Shown here: piece by piece, positions 8,342-16,500 of the stretch
How positions within the stretch are numbered: the first letter of the stretch is position 1
How the letters are laid out: each line of letters begins with the position of its first letter
Program-made: the position numbers and the translations under genes
Origin: Pseudomonadota bacterium
GTDB lineage: Bacteria; Pseudomonadota; Gammaproteobacteria; Pseudomonadales; Moraxellaceae
NCBI GenBank assembly: GCA_021804565.1
Contig: JAJZHK010000033.1
Location: 1-34,081, forward strand
Reading direction: 5' to 3'
Length of the DNA stretch: 34,081 nt
The notes under the pieces: model-generated
Seen by the model: only the letters and a program-made list of their open reading frames with translations
The model's database searches: none
What the model was told of the DNA's origin: nothing

Positions 8342-8462
8342 GGCAGCCTCCTTGGGATCCCTGTAAGCGGCGGCGCCAAGATTAACATTGCGGCGCCGGA
8401 AACACAGCTATCGGCACAGCCGGTCCAACTCAACTACACTGTGCGGCAGGACTCTATGAGCG
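8342..8462. promoter_or_regulatory. Divergent promoter region with a GCGGCGCC direct repeat
   Basis: This 121-base gap separates the MFS gene (leftward) and the patatin gene (rightward) and must serve both. The octamer GCGGCGCC occurs twice, at 8370-8377 and 8390-8397, exactly 20 bases apart, about two helical turns. Its inner GGCGCC is self-complementary, so the pair also reads as an inverted repeat around AAGATTAACATT. TTAACA at 8382-8387, between the repeats, could be a rightward -35 element, but no good -10 follows. Operator function is inference. Confidence 0.4.
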
Positions 8463-9683
8463 ATGCACGAACTAGCGATGAGCAGCCCTTCTATGCCCCC
8501 ATCAGGATCTCTTGCCCTTCTGCTCTCCGGTGGTGGCGCCCGTGCCGCGTATCAGGTCGGCGTACTCAAAGGTTTACGTGACATCCTGCCGGCCCAGGAG
8601 GCCAACCCCTTCCCTATCATCTGTGGCACCTCGGCCGGTGCACTCAATGCCGCCGGCATCGCCAGCCAGGCGGATAGCTTCGCTGCCGGCATCGATCTGC
8701 TCGAGAGCATCTGGAGCAATTTTCGTTCGCACCAGGTCTATCGTACCGACGTCCTCGGTGTCTGGGCCTGCGCCTTGCGCTTTCTCGCCACGCTGGTTGT
8801 CGGCCGCCTCGGCCAGTCACAGGCCGTCTCGCTGCTCGACAACCGTCCCTTGCGCCAGCTCCTGCTGCGCTATCTGCCGATGGACCGCCTGCAGCCGATG
8901 ATCGATGCCGGCCATCTGCGTGCCCTGGCGATCACCGCATCGGGCTACACCAGCGGTGAATCGGTCAGCTTTTTTCAGGGCAGCGCCGACCTGCCGGCCT
9001 GGAAGCGCTCGCGGCGCATCGGCTTGCGCAGCACACTCAGCGTCAATCACTTGCTGGCCTCGGCCGCCATACCGGTCATCTTTCCTGCCGTGCGGGTGCA
9101 CAGGGAGTACTTCGGCGACGGTGCCGTTCGCCAGCTGGCCCCGCTCAGTCCAGCCTTGCATCTGGGCGCTGACCGTATCCTCGTCATCGGTGTCAGCAGC
9201 AAAAGTGAGCCGCGCCAGAAGCGTGAGCAGGTCAACAGCTATCCGAGTATCGCCCAGATCATCGCCCATATCATGGCCAATGCCTTCATCGACTCGCTGG
9301 AAGGTGACATCGAACGCCTGACCCGGGTCAATCATACGATCAGCCTGATTCCCGAGGAGATCCGGCAGCGCGAAGGGGTGGCGCTGAGACCGGTCCAGGT
9401 ACTGACCATAGCGCCCCCCAATCAGGTCATCGAAAATATGGCCTTACGTCATGTCGATGCCATGCCCTATAGTGTGAGGATGTTCGTACAAGGCTCAGGC
9501 GCCACCAGGAAATCGGGGGCCGGGGTACTCAGCTACCTGCTCTTTGAAGCCGAGTACAGCCGCGCCCTCATAGAACTCGGATACACCGATGCCATCTGTC
9601 GCCGCGAAGAAATTCTGGCTTTCATGGGCCGTGATACTGCTGCTAGCCCTCCCCAGCCGTCTGACCTGGTCCAGCCCGGCTGA
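8463..9683 (+). CDS. Patatin-like phospholipase (RssA-type)
   Basis: Predicted serine lipid acyl hydrolase, 406 residues. The patatin fold is clear: oxyanion loop GGGARA at 23-28, nucleophile elbow GTSAG at 55-59 with Ser57, and the second dyad residue Asp219 in DGA at 219-221. There is no signal peptide, so it probably works in the cytoplasm or at the inner face of the membrane; a hydrophobic stretch near 98-115 may help it associate. The start at 8463 has AGGA about 11 bases upstream; the ATG at 8478 (MSSPSMPPSG) is an equal alternative. The last 95 bases overlap the START-domain gene in a different frame. Its likely substrates are phospholipids or lysophospholipids, consistent with the divergent LplT-like gene, but this is inference. 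Confidence 0.9.
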   Translation: MHELAMSSPSMPPSGSLALLLSGGGARAAYQVGVLKGLRDILPAQEANPFPIICGTSAGALNAAGIASQADSFAAGIDLLESIWSNFRSHQVYRTDVLGVWACALRFLATLVVGRLGQSQAVSLLDNRPLRQLLLRYLPMDRLQPMIDAGHLRALAITASGYTSGESVSFFQGSADLPAWKRSRRIGLRSTLSVNHLLASAAIPVIFPAVRVHREYFGDGAVRQLAPLSPALHLGADRILVIGVSSKSEPRQKREQVNSYPSIAQIIAHIMANAFIDSLEGDIERLTRVNHTISLIPEEIRQREGVALRPVQVLTIAPPNQVIENMALRHVDAMPYSVRMFVQGSGATRKSGAGVLSYLLFEAEYSRALIELGYTDAICRREEILAFMGRDTAASPPQPSDLVQPG

Positions 9684-10830
9684 GCCGCTGGTGCGTACGC
9701 CCGGCCTGGCCGACCTGGGCTGGACCGCCAGCGAAGCGGCGCGTTACAGCGGTCATGATATCCTGCTGCTGCAGCAAGGCGCTGTGCGCCTGGCGCTCGA
9801 CCGGCAAAACGCCAGAGGCGGAATACCTGGGGTGCGCTTTGTCACCGGCCTGCTGGTGGTCCCCGCCACGATCGAGACGGTCCGTGCCCGTTTACACCGG
9901 CCCCTGTCGAGGGTCTGGGGCGATGATTTTCATATCGACATCGCCCAGTGGCGCTCGGCAGCGGGTCAGGCCACCTACCAGGAAGAGCAAAGCTATCCTC
10001 TGCCGATCGGCCATTGGCATGTGCGTCTGCTCATGCGGCAAACCGATATCGACGCCTACAGCTGGCAACGCCAACTCATCCAAGGACCCTTGACCGCCAG
10101 CATCAGCCGTTATGAGCTTTTTGCCGTGGACAGCCAGCACACCCTGATCGTCTTGACCCACTGGAGTCGTATCGACGCTGACACCTGGTTTTACCGACTG
10201 CTCCTGCGAGCCCAGCCACAGATCGGCAGCGCCCTGCCGTGGATGGTCGTCGCCTCGACCCTGGAGGCCACCCGCCGCCAGTTTGCCCGTTGGCCTGGTA
10301 CGACCGACACCCCCTATCTGGATGGTGCCCTGCGTATCCACGCACCGACGGCCAGACAAGCAGCCCTGCAATGGGTCAGCCTGGATGCCGATCTCAAAGT
10401 CGATGCCGCTACCGCCTTGCAAAGACTGGGGGAGGTTGATCGCTACCCGGAGTTTCTGCACATGCTGCGTCAGGTCCGGATCGAAAGCCGTGGTGGCGGG
10501 ATACAGCTCACCCGCTGGCAGTTGCAGATCGATCTCGGCCTCTGGCATATACGCAAGCAAGCTTGGCTCTATTTGCAAAAAACGCCAGACAGCCTGCACC
10601 TGTGGCTGCCGCCCGGCCCGACCGGTGAACGCATGGAAGCCTACTGGCAGATATCAGCAGCCGGCCCGACGCTGTCCCATACGCGACTGAGCATCGCCAG
10701 CCAAGGTCTCAGCCTCGGCTGGATGCTAGGCGTGCTGCGCTACAGCCCTTATCCACAGATCGATGAACCGCTGATCGCCAGCCGCCTCATCGTCCTGCGC
10801 GGACGACGCTGGTTGCTGCATACGCACTAG
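9589..10830 (+). CDS. Exported protein with START/SRPBCC-like lipid-binding domains
   Basis: A 413-residue protein without a gene name I recognise. The N-terminus AAKKFWLSWAVILLLALPSRLTW-like region is a plausible signal peptide, so the product should reach the periplasm. The C-terminal part resembles the coenzyme-Q-binding/START (SRPBCC) fold: VDAATALQRLGEVDRYPEFLHMLRQVRIESR-like at about 270-300, where a helix and the YPEF motif precede the beta sheet. Residues about 80-220 look like a second, more divergent copy (VVPATIETVRARL, then alternating strands). Such folds bind hydrophobic ligands. The gene starts 95 bases inside the patatin gene in another frame; later starts would lose the signal peptide, so I keep the long start. 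Fold assignment is moderate, function unknown. Confidence 0.7.
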   Translation: MPSVAAKKFWLSWAVILLLALPSRLTWSSPAEPLVRTPGLADLGWTASEAARYSGHDILLLQQGAVRLALDRQNARGGIPGVRFVTGLLVVPATIETVRARLHRPLSRVWGDDFHIDIAQWRSAAGQATYQEEQSYPLPIGHWHVRLLMRQTDIDAYSWQRQLIQGPLTASISRYELFAVDSQHTLIVLTHWSRIDADTWFYRLLLRAQPQIGSALPWMVVASTLEATRRQFARWPGTTDTPYLDGALRIHAPTARQAALQWVSLDADLKVDAATALQRLGEVDRYPEFLHMLRQVRIESRGGGIQLTRWQLQIDLGLWHIRKQAWLYLQKTPDSLHLWLPPGPTGERMEAYWQISAAGPTLSHTRLSIASQGLSLGWMLGVLRYSPYPQIDEPLIASRLIVLRGRRWLLHTH

Positions 10831-11855
10831 TGCGACTGGCTGCTATCGGCACGATCCCAGGTCAGCCACTCCTGTTTGCCCCAGGCATAGAGGATGGGCG
10901 CCATGACCACCCCGGACAGCCCCAGAAAGCGCTCCAGAACGAGCATACACAGCAGCATCTCCCAGGCCCGTGCGTGGATGCGGGTACCGATGATGCGGGC
11001 ATTGACGAAGTACTCCAGCTTATGGATAAGCATGAGAAAGCCCAGGGAGACCAGGGCCAGCACCGGGCTTTGCCCCAGGCTCAGCAGAACGATGACGCTA
11101 TTGGCCAGAAGATTGCCCAAGATAGGCACCAAGCCACCCAAGAAAGTAAGAAGAATCAAGGTCTTGGAAAAAGGCAAATGGATACCGGCCAGAGGCAGGG
11201 CGAGCATGAGATAGACAAAGGTCAAGGCGCTATTGATCAGGGCGATGCGCACTTGTGCACCGGCGATGGTGGCGAATGCGGCGCGCACCTCGCGGCACTG
11301 ATGGACCACCCGACGGGTCCAGTGGCCTTGCAGGCGCTGGCTGAAACCACTGTCCAAAGACATCAGCAGTCCGATGAGCAGACCGATCAGGGTATAGCCG
11401 ATCTCCTTGAGGGTGCCCAGCCCGATCGCCCCCAGCTCACCGGCGTGCAGGCTCAGCCAGCGCGCCGATATGCCGAGCAGATCCTGCTGCTGCGGCAGGA
11501 TGGCCGCCAGCCCCTGGGGCAGCCGCAAACGCAGGTTTTGCAAAATGACCCCCAACTCGATGAGCAGCTGCTGCATACGCCCGGCACTGCTCAGCGCCAC
11601 CTCGATCACGGCAAAGAATGCCAGCACCAGCGCCAACACCAGAACCAGGACAAAAGCGATGCCCAACCAGCGATGACGCAGCCCCAACTCCTGGCTGAGC
11701 GAGCCACGACGCGCCAGATCGACCAGCGTCAGCGCCAGCATCAGGGTCAGCAAAGGGACCATCAGCCCTTGCGCAACCAGAACCAGGCTGGCACCAAGGA
11801 CGCCCAAAAAGACCCACAAACGCTCGTGGCGTTCCTGATCTTGCTCGTCACGCAT
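10827..11855 (-). CDS. AI-2E/PerM family membrane transporter
   Basis: A 342-residue polytopic inner-membrane protein of the AI-2E (PerM, formerly UPF0118) family, whose members act in autoinducer-2 export or ion antiport; the substrate cannot be predicted. I start at 11855 (MRDEQDQERHERL), which has GGGAGAAG just upstream and leads to the usual cytoplasmic N-terminus. Two N-terminal hydrophobic blocks (VFLGVLGASLVLVAQGLMVP and WLGIAFVLVLVLALVLAFF) are followed by a helical region and then the typical C-terminal core with LLTFLGGLVPILGNLLA and EYFVNARIIGTRIHARAW. Its TAG stop shares the tetranucleotide CTAG (10827-10830) with the TAG stop of the convergent START-protein gene. It is divergent from the sensor kinase gene. 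Confidence 0.9.
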   Translation of the reverse strand: MRDEQDQERHERLWVFLGVLGASLVLVAQGLMVPLLTLMLALTLVDLARRGSLSQELGLRHRWLGIAFVLVLVLALVLAFFAVIEVALSSAGRMQQLLIELGVILQNLRLRLPQGLAAILPQQQDLLGISARWLSLHAGELGAIGLGTLKEIGYTLIGLLIGLLMSLDSGFSQRLQGHWTRRVVHQCREVRAAFATIAGAQVRIALINSALTFVYLMLALPLAGIHLPFSKTLILLTFLGGLVPILGNLLANSVIVLLSLGQSPVLALVSLGFLMLIHKLEYFVNARIIGTRIHARAWEMLLCMLVLERFLGLSGVVMAPILYAWGKQEWLTWDRADSSQSH

Positions 11856-11878
11856 GCGTCTTCTCCCTGCATCGGCTG

Positions 11879-11923
11879 ACCTTGCCCGGGATGCTGGCAT
11901 AGCCAGGATGAAACTGGCAAGGT
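11879..11923. repeat. Nested inverted repeats between the PerM-like gene and the kinase operon
   Basis: ACCTTGCC at 11879-11886 and GGCAAGGT at 11916-11923 are perfect reverse complements, eight bases each. Inside them CTGGC at 11894-11898 and GCCAG at 11902-11906 form a second perfect inverted repeat with a three-base centre. The two dyads are nearly concentric (centres 11901 and 11900). The element lies in the 134-base divergent region, 24 bases upstream of the PerM-like start and 67 bases upstream of the kinase start. It may be an operator for a dimeric or tetrameric regulator, or an RNA stem-loop in the kinase leader. Role is inference. Confidence 0.5.
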
Positions 11924-11989
11924 GAAATCACGAGCACTCGGCTGGCACCTGATCTAGACTGTGGACGTACGGCAGAAAATGGGTAAGGC

Positions 11990-13612
11990 ATGTTCAAAAA
12001 ATGGTCTTTACGCCTGAAAATCCTGGTTCTCGGTCTTTGCCTGATCGCCAGCCTCGTCGCCATGTCGGCGTGGATCATCAGCCGCTTTATCCAGCGCTCG
12101 ACGATCACCGACGCACGCATGTCGGTGGCCTTGACCTCACAACTGCTCAATCTGGCGATCGTCCCCTATGCGACCGATACACAGATCCATATCCTGCAGG
12201 ACTATATGAGCGAGCTGGTCGGTCATGAACGCGGCATGATCAGCTATCTCGAAGTCGGTGATGGCCAGCACGTCCTGCTCGCCGCAGGACAGGTGCCCTC
12301 TCCCCTGCCGGCACCCAGCCCGATCGATCATCTGCACCAGGTCCCGGATGTGATCAACGTCCGGCAGCCCATCCTCATCGACAATGATCATGTCGGTTTT
12401 GTGCAATATGGCTACACCACCCATGCCCTGCTCACCTATCGACAGGAGCTCGTCCGTAATGGCGTCATCGCCGTTATCGCCGAACTGCTCCTGGCCATTT
12501 TGGGTGTCGGCCTCCTGACCCATCACTTCAGCACGCGCATCCATCGCCTCAATGAGGCCTTTCTGGCCATCGCCAACGGCGACTACTCTCGCCGCGTGAC
12601 GCCGGAGAGCCAAGACGAGCTGGCACGTCTGGCCTTTTTGTTCAACCGCATGGCCGATGCCCTTGAGGACCGCATGAATGCCCTGGTCTCTTCGCGGGCT
12701 GAATCGCAAAGGCTGAATGTCACCCTGGAAGAGAAGGTCAAGACGCGCACCCAGGAGCTCAGCGCCGCCAATCTCCGCCAGGAAAAGCTCATCAGTGATC
12801 TGCGCCATACCCAAAACCAGCTGGTGCAATCTGAAAAACTGGCCGCCCTGGGTCAGCTGGTCGCCGGCATTGCCCACGAGTTGAACACCCCGATAGGCAA
12901 TGCCCTGACCATCGCTTCGACCCTCGAAGCGCAGGACAAGAGCTTCCAGCAACGCCTGCAGAACGGTCCGGTCAGTCGTCAGGACTTCAATGCCCTGCTG
13001 CAACTGCACGGGGAGGCCATGGAGCTGCTCAGCCGCAGCCTGCAGCGTGCCTCGAACATGATCAACAGCTTCAAACAGGTCTCGGCCGACCAGGTCAGCG
13101 GCCAGCGCCGGCAGTTCGCCCTCGACAGCGTGATCCAAGAGACCCTCCTCTATCTGGCGCCCATCTATCGCAAGATACAGCTGGCGATCGAAACCCAGAT
13201 CGATGAAAACATCCTCATGGACAGCTTTCCGGGCGCCATCTCGCAAGTTTTAAGCAATCTGCTCACCAATGCGATGATGCACGCCTTCGAGGGTATCGCC
13301 GAACCACGCATCGTGCTCAGCGCCAAAATCCATGAGCGCCAGGTCTGCATCGTCTTTACCGACAACGGCCAGGGCATCCCGGTGGAGCACCAGCACCGGG
13401 TGTTTGAGCCCTTCTTCACCACCCGCATGGGCAGTGGCGGCACCGGCCTGGGCCTGCATATATGCTATAACCTCATCACGTCAAGGCTGGGTGGCCAGAT
13501 CGAACTGCAGAGCCAGCCCGGCGTCGGCACCACCTTCATCATCAGCTTGCCGCTGGTGGCGCCGCGCATCGCCAGCCCCCAGCCGGCCTCTGACACCCGC
13601 ATAGGGGCCTGA
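11990..13612 (+). CDS. Membrane-bound sensor histidine kinase (HAMP, HisKA-like, HATPase)
   Basis: A 540-residue two-component sensor. Membrane segments are predicted at about 10-30 and 157-178, enclosing a periplasmic sensor domain of about 125 residues. A HAMP segment follows (about 178-230, with LAIANGDYSRRV), then a coiled coil, and the dimerisation domain with H-box GIAHELNTPIGNA, His296. The catalytic domain has an N-box (NLLTNAMMHAF), DNGQGIP, the FEPFFTT motif and SGGTGLGL. All key residues are present, so it should be an active kinase. The start at 11990 has TAAGG five bases upstream or less; the N-terminus is right for an inner-membrane anchor. The next gene, a second kinase, starts two bases after its stop. 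No response regulator is seen near it. Confidence 0.93.
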   Translation: MFKKWSLRLKILVLGLCLIASLVAMSAWIISRFIQRSTITDARMSVALTSQLLNLAIVPYATDTQIHILQDYMSELVGHERGMISYLEVGDGQHVLLAAGQVPSPLPAPSPIDHLHQVPDVINVRQPILIDNDHVGFVQYGYTTHALLTYRQELVRNGVIAVIAELLLAILGVGLLTHHFSTRIHRLNEAFLAIANGDYSRRVTPESQDELARLAFLFNRMADALEDRMNALVSSRAESQRLNVTLEEKVKTRTQELSAANLRQEKLISDLRHTQNQLVQSEKLAALGQLVAGIAHELNTPIGNALTIASTLEAQDKSFQQRLQNGPVSRQDFNALLQLHGEAMELLSRSLQRASNMINSFKQVSADQVSGQRRQFALDSVIQETLLYLAPIYRKIQLAIETQIDENILMDSFPGAISQVLSNLLTNAMMHAFEGIAEPRIVLSAKIHERQVCIVFTDNGQGIPVEHQHRVFEPFFTTRMGSGGTGLGLHICYNLITSRLGGQIELQSQPGVGTTFIISLPLVAPRIASPQPASDTRIGA

Positions 13613-13614
13613 AG

Positions 13615-16500
13615 ATGGAGGATCTGCAAACCCTGGAAGCCGACATCCTCAGCGGACTTGCCCAAGCCGAGGATCCTGCCCGTCTCGCCAACAAGCTCTG
13701 CCAATACGCTCGACAGTCGGTGTTCAGCTTGGATCTGCGCCTGGTCTGGCGGCGCCGCCCGGGTCAGCTCGACCTGCTGGCCGGGTCGCCCCCTGGCGTA
13801 GCGCTCGATGAGACGATCTTCAAGTCGCCTCCGGCAGGCTGTCATGTCTACCAGGACCAGGATCATCCCCTCGGGGCCTTGCTGATCGACCCGCCGCAAG
13901 CACCCGAGCCGCCGCCATCGACATGGATCGATCGGCTCAGCCTGCTCGCCCACAACATCTTGCGCACCCAGCAACAGCGCAGCCATGCGCTTCATCAAGA
14001 AGAACTGCTGCAACTGCAGATGCGCTTCAACAACCTGCTGCTGAATATCAGCCATCTCTTCCAGAACGCCGACAGCGAGGCCAGCGCCATGCAGGATCTC
14101 TGTGCGCTGCTCTGCGAAGATGAGCGAGTCGAGCTGGCCTGGATCTTTCGCCGGGAGATCACCGCAGGCATGATCACCCTGGCCTGCGCCGGCGATTGCC
14201 AGTGGCTGGCGGCGCGCTCCATGAGCGCCGCAGAGCAGCAGTGCTGCCATGAGCTCTGGCAACAGCCCTATCCTTACCTGGCTCCGCCACGCGATCGAGC
14301 GGACACCCTACCCACGGCGCCCCTGCACCTGAGCGTCATCATTCCCATCTGGCGGCAAGGCCAGCTGCGTGCTTTGCTGGCCCTGGCCTCGCGCAGCAGC
14401 TACGAGGCCAGCGATGAGCCGCTGATCCGGCGCATGATCACCCTGCTCAGTGAAGAGCTGTCGCGCAACTTTGCCCGTCTCTATGAGCGCCTGCAAAGTG
14501 AACGGACTGCTCGCATCCAGCAGATTCTGCTCGAGCATACCGGGGTCGGGGTCACCCTCGTCAAAAACCGCAGCTATGTTGAAGTCAATCGCCGGTTTGC
14601 GCAGATGCTGGGCTACCAGCATCCCGATGAGCTCAAGGGCCGGTCCACCCGCCACATCTACCCCAATGAGCTGGAATACCATCGCGTCGGCGCCATCTAT
14701 CGTGAAGCACGGCCCCTCAAGCACGGGCAATTCATCGCCCAGGTGCAGCACCAGGACGGTCATCTACTGACCTGTCAAACCAGCTTCGGCATCCTCTACG
14801 ACGACGATGACGAGGAGCTCTCCGTCTGGACCCTCATCGATATCAGCGAGATGCTCGAACGGCAGCGTGAGCGTGACGCTTATCGTGCCCAGTTGTACAA
14901 GCTGACCGAGCGGGTTCCCGGCATGCTCTGTCAATTTCGCACCCGGGCAGGTTTTGAGGATCAGCCGGAGTTTTCTTTCCTGCGCGGCGCCGTGATCAAG
15001 ATCCTCCATCTCAAGACCCATGAGGATCTGCGCCAGCTCGATGCCTTCGAGCAGATCATTCCTGCCGACCGCGATGCGCTGCGTCAGGCCCTCGCCGAGC
15101 ACAGCCGCAGCCTGCAGGTTCTGCAGCATGAGTTCCGCATCCATACCCGCGACGGCAATGAGGCCTGGCTGCATGTGGCGGCGATGCCGGAAGCTGAAGA
15201 TGAAACACACACCCTCTGGCACGGCTTCATCAGCGACACCACCGAAGCCCATCTCCTGCGCGACCGTTTGCATGAGTCCGTCACCCAGATACGCGCCATC
15301 TTTCATGCCTCCCCCACCCCGATCTCGGTATCCGACCTGGCCAATATGGGTTTTTTGCGGGTCAATCTGGCCTGGCAAAAACTGTTTGGCTTCAGTGAAG
15401 CACAAGTCCAGGGCAAGACCACGCAAGAGCTGGGCATCTGGGCGGCAGACTTTGACCCCACACCTTTACGTGAACAGATCCGCCGCAGCGGACATGCCAG
15501 CATGGACGGCGCTCGCATGCGTAACACCCAGGGCCATGAGCTGATCTGCCGGCTCACCGCCACGGTCATACGCAGTCAACAGCAGAACCTGATCATCGTC
15601 GCCGTCGAAGACATGACGACCTTCTATCAGATGGACAAGGAACTGCGCAGACTCAATCAAAAGCTGGCGTCGCGGGTTGAAGAGCGGACACAGGAGCTGG
15701 AGATCTCGATAAAAAACCTGCAAAGCGTACAAAACCAGTTGCTGCAGTCGGAAAGGCTCTCTGATCTTGGCGCGCGTGTCGCCAGCATCGCGCATGACAT
15801 CAATACGCAAATCGGCAATGGCCGTTTCGCCGCATCCAGCCTGCTGTCGGCGCTGCATCAACTCGACGAGAAAATTGACAAGGGGCTCAAGCGCAGCGAC
15901 TTCAACGAGTTTATCGATCAATCACGCAGCATCGGTGATGTCATCATGCGCACCATGGACAGCGCCGCCATTCTTGTCCAGCAATTCAATCAGATGGCCG
16001 TCGATCGCAGCAGCAACCGGCGGCGCAGCTTCAATTTGCGCGAACATGTCGAGGGCATCCTGTTGATGCTCAAGGCGCGCATCAAGCATAGCCACTGCCA
16101 AGTCAGCAACGAGGTTCCTGCCGACATCATGCTCGACAGCCTGCCCGGTCCTTTGGAGCACAGCCTGACCAACCTGATCACCAATGCCCTGCACCATGCC
16201 TTCGATGATCCTGCGCAAGGTCACATCCGGGTCGCCGCCAAGGTCGACCATGATCAGGTCGATATCAGTGTGCGGGATGACGGCCGCGGCCTCAGCCCCG
16301 AGATGCAGGCCCGTATCTTCGAGCCTTTTTTCACCACCCGCGCCGGACAGGGGGGCAGTGGTCTGGGACTTGCCATCTGCCAGAGCGCGGCGCAGACCCT
16401 GGGCGGCTGCATGCGCCTCGACAGCCAGCCGGGACAAGGGAGCACCTTTCATCTGCTGATTCCGCTACAGGCACCGCCCAGCGGCGACGAGCCGTCTTAG
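13615..16500 (+). CDS. Soluble GAF/PAS multi-domain sensor histidine kinase
   Basis: A 961-residue cytoplasmic kinase without membrane segments. The order is: an N-terminal helical region (1-130), a GAF-like domain (about 140-290), PAS domain 1 (about 298-415, with VEVNRRFAQMLGY), PAS 2 (about 425-548, PAC-like end GFISDTTEAH), PAS 3 (about 552-672, with RVNLAWQKLFGFSE), a coiled coil, the dimerisation domain, and a HATPase domain at about 830-950 (NLITNALHHAF, DDGRGLS, FEPFFTT, GGSGLGLA). The phospho-acceptor is His727 in ASIAHDINTQIGNG; relative to the upstream kinase the H-box has Asp for Glu and Gln for the usual Pro. It is translated two bases after the membrane kinase. The sensed signal is unknown. 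Confidence 0.92.
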   Translation: MEDLQTLEADILSGLAQAEDPARLANKLCQYARQSVFSLDLRLVWRRRPGQLDLLAGSPPGVALDETIFKSPPAGCHVYQDQDHPLGALLIDPPQAPEPPPSTWIDRLSLLAHNILRTQQQRSHALHQEELLQLQMRFNNLLLNISHLFQNADSEASAMQDLCALLCEDERVELAWIFRREITAGMITLACAGDCQWLAARSMSAAEQQCCHELWQQPYPYLAPPRDRADTLPTAPLHLSVIIPIWRQGQLRALLALASRSSYEASDEPLIRRMITLLSEELSRNFARLYERLQSERTARIQQILLEHTGVGVTLVKNRSYVEVNRRFAQMLGYQHPDELKGRSTRHIYPNELEYHRVGAIYREARPLKHGQFIAQVQHQDGHLLTCQTSFGILYDDDDEELSVWTLIDISEMLERQRERDAYRAQLYKLTERVPGMLCQFRTRAGFEDQPEFSFLRGAVIKILHLKTHEDLRQLDAFEQIIPADRDALRQALAEHSRSLQVLQHEFRIHTRDGNEAWLHVAAMPEAEDETHTLWHGFISDTTEAHLLRDRLHESVTQIRAIFHASPTPISVSDLANMGFLRVNLAWQKLFGFSEAQVQGKTTQELGIWAADFDPTPLREQIRRSGHASMDGARMRNTQGHELICRLTATVIRSQQQNLIIVAVEDMTTFYQMDKELRRLNQKLASRVEERTQELEISIKNLQSVQNQLLQSERLSDLGARVASIAHDINTQIGNGRFAASSLLSALHQLDEKIDKGLKRSDFNEFIDQSRSIGDVIMRTMDSAAILVQQFNQMAVDRSSNRRRSFNLREHVEGILLMLKARIKHSHCQVSNEVPADIMLDSLPGPLEHSLTNLITNALHHAFDDPAQGHIRVAAKVDHDQVDISVRDDGRGLSPEMQARIFEPFFTTRAGQGGSGLGLAICQSAAQTLGGCMRLDSQPGQGSTFHLLIPLQAPPSGDEPS

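Noticed and set aside
10830-11879. A 349-residue plus-strand frame opposite the PerM-like gene.
   Set aside because: Extremely Gln-rich composition that mirrors Leu codons of the membrane protein on the other strand; no domain.
11940-11965. TGGCAC resembling the -24 element of a sigma-54 promoter upstream of the kinase operon.
   Set aside because: The -12 position reads CTAG and not TTGC, so the match fails.
12137-13246. A 369-residue open frame opposite the first sensor kinase.
   Set aside because: It is antisense to a clear histidine kinase and lacks any recognisable domain; long antisense frames are common in GC-rich genes.
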